Below, in pieces: positions 56,344-64,000 of a stretch of 64,000 nt of DNA; within the stretch, counting starts at the first letter, position 1; the number at the start of each line of letters is the position of its first letter. This stretch comes from Eopsaltria australis. Its lineage: Eukaryota; Chordata; Aves; Passeriformes; Petroicidae. The stretch is from the NCBI GenBank assembly GCA_034509425.1, contig JAVTVJ010000786.1:1-64000 (forward strand), given 5' to 3'. A program made the position numbers and the translations under genes. A model generated the notes under the pieces. It saw nothing but the letters and a program-made list of their open reading frames with translations, had not been told where the DNA came from and did no database searches.

Positions 56344-56953
56344 AAATGCCTGTCTCAAACAGTGGTGATGCAAGGACTTGTTCCAGAACTAACAGCTAGA
56401 AAGGTATAGATGGTGGTCAGTTACACTTGCTAGTAGCTTGAGGAAAAACTTCTTGGCTGAAGGCCTCTGCAGTGCTACAGATGAAGACTGAGCAAAAGCT
56501 AGGAAGCAGAATCCTTGGGCCACCTATTACTGCCCAATTTCCAATTCTCCCTACTAGATAAAACCAGGTATTTTCAGCTTAAAATTTCTTCTGTTTTGAT
56601 CAATTGGCTCAACATATTCTTTAAACTGGGTTTGTTACCTCACCTCATTAAGGTGATTAGCATTGATTCCTTTGCTTGCTGTTTTAGATGTAAAATCTAA
56701 TTCATGGGATTGCTCATACACTGGAGTGGTAGCCATTCTGCTTTACCATAAATATATTAATGACACTGGGATACATACAGTTGTAACAGTAATAGCACTG
56801 CTTTGCTCTTCCAGTCACAATTGCACTGAAATTTTGACCAGGTTCTTACGCACAGTGCCTGCAGCATGGCAGAATGCGTTTTTCAGTTCTGTATACTATG
56901 GGACTAGTAAACTGAGTTTTATCTGTTCCTTGCAATGTTGCACTTGATACAAA

Positions 56954-56959
56954 AATAAA
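56954..56959 (+). terminator. GYG1: GYG1 poly(A) signal AATAAA
   Basis: About 610 bp after the stop codon, with a T/G-rich stretch following. A second AATAAA near 58498 could serve a longer transcript. Confidence 0.75.
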
Positions 56960-56979
56960 AAGTTGTCATGCATTTCTGT

Positions 56980-59900
56980 CTTCCCTAAACTCTTGAGCAA
57001 TTAAAAAAAAAGGAGCTCCAAAGCAGTCTAACTAAAATATTTAACAGGTATAAATACCCCTTAAGCTTTGCTAATGCTACTCAAGCTGTCATTAGCAAAT
57101 GTCCAGCTTTTAATTTGTAATTATCTAGAAGTACTTAGTCATTTGTCAGGGAGCTGTTTAGGGCCAATCCCCTTATTAGCTTGCCATAAATATGGGACAG
57201 GGCACTGGAAGGAAGTACCTGCTGAAGCTGCTTACATTAGTAACTTGAAGTTTGGGAAGAAGGTACCTTTCTTTCAAGTGACTAAGGAAACATCGTCCCT
57301 AATGTAAGCCCTGTATGTTGAACTTAGTCTTAAACACAACGGTGATACTACTTTGGCAAAGAAAGATTACATAGCTGCTTAAGTAATTGTATCTACCCCG
57401 TAAGGAAAACTAATCTTTCCATGTGCAAAGAGAGTGAAAGGAAGTGCTTTTTTGCCACACTCAGGCTACATGTACTCCAAAACGCATGGAAAAGCAGCAA
57501 AAATACAGCATGCTGATGACAGACAGAGATTCGCTGTCATCTGTATTAAGGTTTAGGTCTATCCTTTAGCCAAAAGTCTAAATGAAACAAAATTAGTGTT
57601 CTTCGACAGCTATACCCTGTACTAATCCAGAAGCACTAAGAAAATATTACTTCATTATTTCCTAGTAAAGGAGGATTTTGGCTGGAATCTAGTGATGGTG
57701 CTAAACCTTTAGCCTAGAGATGAAATAAACAATCAACAAGCTCTCACCATTTGCTGGTAAAGCAGAAGACATAATACAAGTATAAGGGTTAGTCTGTTTT
57801 AACTTGTTTTCACTACTTAATTGCTCTAAGATTTAGTTGGTCACCATTTAGGAAAAATGCTGAAAGATGAGGTCCAACCCAAAGTAGCTTGTAGCTACTT
57901 AAAAGAACATAGTATCTGAACTCCCCAGCTGTAACTAGCCCTTTCCTGTATGGGTTTTTCTTTTGCTGTGTTTTTGTTTTTTGGTTTGTTTTTTAAACAG
58001 ATAAATTTGAAGTTGTGTGAAAGCAGGAGGGAGTACTAGTTACAGTCTGTAATGACAAAAGTATACTTTATCAAAGAAGTATTGGAGAGTTCTGCGTACT
58101 CAAAGAATATGCTATGAAAAATGGTAAAATACTCTTTTTAAGCTAAACAGTCTAAATTTTCCTCCCTTTGTCTGTATTCATACTTGAGAATAGGCATGTT
58201 ACTTCTTTTTAAGCTTAGTTGGAGAGAACCAAGAAAGTATAAAAATATGATACTTATTACCTGACTAAAAATTTGGTTTAGCATGTAAGTTTTGTTACGT
58301 TAATACAATAAGATAAAGAGAGATGCTGAATAAGATGAAAACCAGCATGTTTTGGGTTAACAAATACAGTTAGTGAAGAAAGATAACCGCTGAAAATAAT
58401 TCTGTCGTGGCCTCTGTAACTCATACTATGATCAAGTGTTTACCACAGCCTCAGGAAAGGTATGACATCTATACCAAATTCTATGCAGCTTATTTTCAAT
58501 AAAATGACCTTTATGTCATTATTTGCCACTATTTGCTTCACAATTGCTGCAAGCAGCTTTTGCAGAAAAGCAGAGATCCCTTTTTATCCCTTGCAATAGC
58601 ATCACTTGATACATCAAGGAGTTTTCTGCTCTAATCTACTCAAAGCAGTACTATTCTCTAAAACATCAGAAGAATCACAGCGCTGCTTAGATTGCAACTC
58701 AAATATTGGAATTTCATTTGCCTTTATGAAGCCTATAATCTAAGGTGTTCCTTAAATGGTGACAGCTCAGAGCAACTCTTAAAAGCTTAAAAAGCAATTT
58801 TTCCATATATGTATGGGGTAAAAAAAAACAAACAACAAAAAAACCCAAAAGACACAAACCCCAACCAAAACCGGAATGATAGACTACTAACTCAATCTTT
58901 GGAATGGAAAATAATTTCAGAAGTTCGCTTCTAGAACATACTGCTCAAACTCAATGAAAGAGAATGCCAAAAGCCAAAGACTACTTAAAGATCACGAAAA
59001 GCAGGAAAAAAAGTCCAAACAACCAGAACACCAAGATGTTTAACCACCTGCTTTCTGAATAGCTCCGTCAAATCACACAGGACTTTTCTGTGCTCAGCTT
59101 TTACCTCTTATCTCTCAGATACATTAATGGCTTTCTTGGGAGAGACCATAAAGCTTAGTACTACCTTCAGTAAGTTTTATGTGGCTTTGGAACATAGAAA
59201 TCATCATCTAATAGATGAAAATTTTCATAATCATACTAACCCATTTTGCAATATGTCAGCATATTTTCACAGAAGTAATAATGTAGCTTGACTAGCCATA
59301 GAACTGGTTCTCTCATCTGTGAAATTTTTACTCGGAAAATTGACATAACAAAAAAAAGCCAAATCTCTCCTTCATAATCACAAATTATTTTTCCAGCTTA
59401 TTTCTAAATATCAAAGTCTGAACCAGAAAAACCTAAAGAAAGTTTAACTCACATAAACTCTTTCAAAAAAAAAAAAAAAAAAACAAACAAAACAACAAAC
59501 CCACTCAAAACCACTTCAGTCAGGTTTAGCTCTATTTTCTTGTTCTTTTTCAACATTTCAGTGACAATCAGATACTGGGGTTCATGCTGTCATCCATCAC
59601 TCATGTCCTTGAAATTCTTTCCCTAACAGGCTTAAAGTATGCCTCTATCCATAGCTAAGGTGCTGGCTCTCCAAAAACTGCATGAGTTTGTTAGTTTGCT
59701 TGTTTTTAATTCCTTTTCCACTCCTTTCATTAGCTCACTTCCTCCAAATAGTAGATATCTTCCCTTTATTTCTCAGTCCTTTTCCATTTCCTATGTTTGC
59801 TATTCATCTTATAATCAGCAGGCTGGTATTCTCAGACATAAGAGGTGAAAGGCTTTACAAGCTTTACAGACTCTCCATTTCTCTGCTGCCAAGTACACTT

Positions 59901-61098
59901 CCCAAATCAAAACATGACCTAAATATAGCGATCTCTGCCTCCAATTCAAAGTCTAAGCATCACAGTGAAGGGAACAGAATGTTAGGTAAACACATATCAG
60001 AAGACCAGAATCAAATAGAAATAAAGGAACAGACAAGAATATTCAACTGATACTCAACTGAGATTCTTCAGTGCTATTTTTTTATTCTGTGGTATGCAAA
60101 CAGGTGTAGTTTACCAAATTCTTCCTCCATAAGTCAAGCAGCATGCAGATCAGCATTCCATTAAGACATATGTATGGAAGTGAAAAGCATGTCTTTTTTC
60201 CACTACAAGAGGAAAAGCAGTACAGGGAAACTGTTAGAAAGCTGGCAGCTATAAAATAATTTATTTTAATTTATTTTACAAGGGCGAACTCATTCACTGA
60301 CACATGAGTGAAGTAGATTCCACTTTGCATATAGCATGGTCTTATTGTTCAAAGTGCCTACTGAAATTGCTAGATAGCATGCTGTCAATACATGCCTATG
60401 ATTCTGCCATTTTATCCAAAAAAGCTTTACTTTTACAAAAATCATTTGAGTTCTGTTAAGTAAAATACTGAAAGAAAGTGTTTCAGAAATTTAAGTACTT
60501 CCTTTTCACTAACTCCTGGGAAGTAATCAATAGAGGAACTCCCTCCTGCACCTGTGTATTATTCAGAAATAGTAAAAAATACTTTAAAATTTTGAATTAA
60601 ATACCATCTTTGGACACAGCCTGTAAAAGTAAGAATTCCTTACAAAGTGTCACTGGCCACCTTTTCTGAAACAATCAGTCCAGATGATGTTTATTAGGCA
60701 ATACTAAGATAGAAACGTGAAAATAATTCACTTACAGAGGGTACAAGGAGAAGATACATTATTTACCTTTTATTACCTTTTCACCTCTAAAATGAGATGT
60801 AACTCTTGCAAATTAGAATCCATGAATATGCATTTTGGTTTTGAGGAATTTTTTTGTGTTCTTAAGCATTGAGCTAACAAGCAACCTTTTGAAGAAATGA
60901 ACACTGGAAAAATTTCAGGAGTTTGTGTGCTTCTAAATTAACATTTAGGAGCAAATTAGTTTTTTTAATTTATTTAGAGCATTTATATTTTAAGCACAAA
61001 GACAGCAAAACTGAAAACTACATGGAACATGTAAGTTGAAGAGAAGTATTATCCAAAATATTAAATATATTATTTATGCAAAATACCACAGGATGAAG
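56980..61098. other. Intergenic, no recognised gene
   Basis: AT-rich. A/AAC-rich tracts at about 58820-58870 and 59463-59500. Isolated frames such as 59682-60050 lack splice or motif support. Confidence 0.5.
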
Positions 61099-62048
61099 TT
61101 ATAAATCAATGACAGCCTTAATTTCATTAAATTTGTTTTATTTCACTTGCTGAAGGCTTTTTGGTAGCAAAGGCTCCTGCTGCAAGTTCCCTTTTCTTGT
61201 TCTGAATTTTCTACTGAATCCTTCATAATGAACCAAAATACAAAAAAACCCAAAAAACCAACCAACCAACCAAAAAACTCAACAACAACAACAACAACAA
61301 AAGAAAAAAAAAAAAAAAACAACAAAACCCCCACCCAAAACACTAAAATGAAGATCTTTTTCTCTAAATAAAAGTTTATGACGAGAAATTTAGGTATCAT
61401 GGGAAAAAATGCTAGGGAGCTGAGTAGCCTAAATACAGTTACATTATTTGCCTATTACTTTGTAAACACAGAGAAGGGTTGTAAAGCAGTTGGAGGAAAA
61501 GGTGGAGCATTTTAATTTTTTTGTGCTTTTTCTGTTTTAAACATTTATTGGAAGGACATCTACGTCTTCTTTGCTACTGTTATTAGAAGAGAACCTGTCT
61601 TCAATTTTTCAAGTAATATTTTTGTGATGGGATAATAACGAGGCAGGTTAGCTGTTTTTCCACAGCTCAACAAGCTGCTACAGCAATAACAAAAACATTC
61701 TACTTACCTTCAAGATAATGAACTGTAATAGCCAGCCTAACCAACAGCTATACTACCCCATTTGTGTCACTCCAAATACCTCAACAGAGACATCTAATTT
61801 CTAATATTAAAATCCTACAATCCAAAGCACACTTCAACAGTCACTCTACAATTTATTTTTACTGATGAGACTGTGATGGCACAATTATTTTTAAAATACA
61901 GTAAAGCTTCTTGTAAAATAGTTATGTGTTCATAACAGAAAACTGTTAGGATCATCTTGCAACTCACCTTAGTAGTTACAGCATTATTCTTCTGACTCAG
62001 CCTGCAACACCTTTCAAAATCTTGGTCTTCTACAGTGGGATTCTAAGC
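61099..62048 (-). pseudogene. HLTF: HLTF unprocessed pseudogene, last two coding exons
   Basis: HLTF is a SWI/SNF-family helicase and ubiquitin ligase in DNA damage tolerance. It lies next to GYG1 on the opposite strand in human. Here the minus strand holds two decayed C-terminal exons. Exon at 61968-62048: NPTVEDQDFERCCRLSQK then NNAVTTK and a valid donor GTGAGT; a TAG at 62043-62045 stands where the helicase has tryptophan. Exon at 61099-61232: FIMKDSVE, a deletion of about 14 bp, IQNKKRELAAGAFATKKPSA, a second small deletion with stops, then NEIKAVIDL and the stop at 61099-61101. Its splice acceptor reads GG instead of AG. The retained intron shows that it is not a retrocopy. Further exons upstream were not found. 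The relic could be the true locus or a dead duplicate. Confidence 0.85.
61240..61335. repeat. A/AAC/CCAA low-complexity tract at the HLTF relic exon
   Basis: CCAACCAACC, AACAACAAC and a long A run directly before (minus strand) the final HLTF relic exon, where the pyrimidine tract of the intron should be. Confidence 0.9.
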
Positions 62049-63887
62049 TATTAGTAGCAACAATGAACAAGTTAACCTTCCTTCAAAACATAGTAGTATG
62101 CACATGGAATCACAAAGCAGATATTGTACCTTCACCTCTTGAACAAATATTGCCTGCAGACGAATTACTCCCAGTCTAATGTCTTATTCTTTAAGTATCC
62201 CACTAAAAAGAAAGCTTTGAGAACTTCTGGTTATATGTTCATAACAAGCAGGAACTTCAGGTAAACACTTTAAAAAGAGAGCTTGTCAGGAGTCTAGGAG
62301 ACATCAAAACAATCCTGTTATTTTAATTCTGAAATAAACACTGCATATAATAACTGCCTCAGTACCTGATGGCAAAATCTAAATCAGCTAGACACAGGTA
62401 ATTACTTAACAGTAAACTGGACTGTTAAGAAAGTCCTACATATGCTTTCGTTAGTATATGCAATAATCACCATGTTAGGTAAACAAGAAATTTTGCTGAA
62501 CACAAAGCGATAGTGTAGCTGTTACTACTTATACTTTGGATGTAACATGAAATATAAGGATCTGTAAAATGCCAGTTCTGTGCTCTGCATTTTTCCAGCA
62601 TGTTTTGTCTATCTAGAAGTACAGTACTACTAGTTCTCAGAGAATAGATACTTAAATCTACATAAACTGTAATAATGTTCTGTCTCTGATAAGCAAGTCT
62701 CGTGCAATGGGCTCGCCTTGTCATGTCACCCACATTCTGCAAGTTGTCTAAGAATTCTTCTTAATGACTCGTTTTAGATTCTAAGAACCTCTGATGCCTA
62801 CGCACACTCAGAGATATCAAGCTGCAAGATAAAAGCCAAACAAGTCTTGTTTCTCCAATCTATGGTAGTATGCAAAAGAGCAACAAATTATGTATTTGTC
62901 ACTGCAAGATGAACATTCCTGGAAAGCTATATATGGCAGACTGTTCTAATATTAGTCTCACTATATGAGAATAACATGATGTCTGGAGGAAAGACCTAGC
63001 TCAAACATGCAGAAGTATGTTGCATTCTCTTTTTGCTGTAGTCAAGAAAGACTGAATGTACTACTTTCACTCTTCTCTCATCAGTTCAGCACAGGAAAAG
63101 TGAATTGCAGTACTTCTATACCTTTCTGCAGTATCTCATACAAAGGATACTGTATTTTACATTGGAAAATATTAAAAAACCTGAGCCTTAGAGAAACATC
63201 TGTATACTTGTGATACTCTCACATTAAAGGTTCGTATTTCTTCCTAAAGGTGAGAATTCTGCATCTGTGATTGTATTTAAACAAGCAAACAATTTTAAAA
63301 GGGGGGGGGGGGGGGGGGAGGGAGAAAGTGATCTATGTCTGGATAAATATTCCTCCCTTCCACTGTGGCATTACACCTCTCAGAGAAGGAATGCAGATCT
63401 CCAAGCTACAGTTCCACAATAAATCCACAGAATTTGAAAAATTGGTTACTCCACTGGTATTTCTGCTTCTTAAATCCTATATTTGCTGCTAGTGCACTCC
63501 AAGGAATGCTAATGCATGACTGAATCTCATTCAGCACTCATTCAAAAGTGAGATCATAAAGGATCATGTGGGCCCACTGCTTCTCCATCAAATACAAATA
63601 GTCAGCCACTGCCACTTGGGATGGTTACCATCATAGGATGGCTACCAGCAGGATGAGAAGATGCTGTTCAGTGGTGTATAAAGGCTGCAATTATATTTGG
63701 CCCAGGGTTGTTAGGTGTACCTGTAGACTGTAGATTATTCGGTGTTAGTGTTTAGCTTATTTTCTTACAACTGCTTGCCACGATACGATGAATTCATTAG
63801 ACCTCATTCATTATCTTCACAGGAGATTAAAATTCTCTTGCAGTTTCCACAAGTATTCAGAGAATTGTTTAATAAAAAAAAAGCAGC
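62049..63887. other. No recognised gene
   Basis: Expected to hold upstream HLTF exons, but none could be read with confidence. A G run of about 18 bases lies at 63301-63318. Confidence 0.5.
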
Positions 63888-63940
63888 AGTCAGACTCTAT
63901 GGCATCATGATAGCGTAGGTCCCTTCCAACTGAACGGATC
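63888..63940 (+). repeat. Possible short CR1 3' remnant
   Basis: GACTCTATGGCATC followed by TAGGTCCCTTCCAACTGA resembles the CR1 3' end in plus orientation. Confidence 0.45.
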
Positions 63941-64000
63941 AATCCGGTCCATATACAGAAAATATTTGTGAAGACACATTGCAATGCATGAAAAGATTAT

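Noticed and set aside
61143..61400. 85-codon minus-strand frame with hydrophobic N-terminal part as a membrane protein
   Set aside because: The hydrophobic part is the A/C-rich tract translated; the rest is the HLTF relic, partly in a shifted frame.

Overview
This is vertebrate nuclear DNA, almost certainly from a songbird-like bird. The signs are an intron-rich glycogenin-1 gene with vertebrate splice sites, CpG-island promoters, 3'-end fragments of the avian CR1 retroposon (one ending in an ATTCT repeat), and many LTR elements of the kinds common in passerines. There is no bacterial, plasmid or CRISPR-type content.

Layout. 1-8071: a large inverted repeat, left arm 1-3455 (cut by the window edge), spacer 3456-4607, right arm 4608-8071. 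Each arm holds a decayed gammaretrovirus-like gag/protease/pol relic, a tandem repeat of about 188 bp and a GGGAT/GGGAC satellite. The spacer keeps one LTR. 9213-17696: a full-length but broken endogenous retrovirus (ERV) on the minus strand, with two LTRs, a perfect 4-bp target duplication, primer-binding site, polypurine tract, gag, protease and pol. Most of env is deleted, so that pol runs into the end of env. Its integrase is also split by a 590-bp insertion with a perfect 8-bp duplication. 18395-34151: a graveyard of solo LTRs, five with defined target duplications, with two CpG-rich regions, several minisatellites, a degenerate interstitial telomere-like block, and a few exon-like segments that I cannot name. 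34152-41570: mostly featureless AT-rich DNA with CR1 pieces.

42060-56960: the complete GYG1 gene on the plus strand: CpG island, TATA box, eight coding exons (346 aa) and a poly(A) signal. All residues known to matter for glycogenin self-glucosylation are present, so this gene looks functional. It primes glycogen granules and recruits glycogen synthase through its C-terminal tail. 61099-62048: on the minus strand, convergent to GYG1 as HLTF is in human, are two decayed terminal HLTF exons carrying a lost splice acceptor, frame-breaking deletions and stop codons. They form an unprocessed HLTF pseudogene.

The most interesting points are the inverted repeat with its sharp step in arm identity, the pol-env fusion ERV with its nested 8-bp-duplication insertion and tRNA-like leader segment, the HLTF ruin beside an intact GYG1, and two well-formed exon-like segments inside GYG1 introns whose inclusion would break the reading frame. 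I found no clearly new molecular system.
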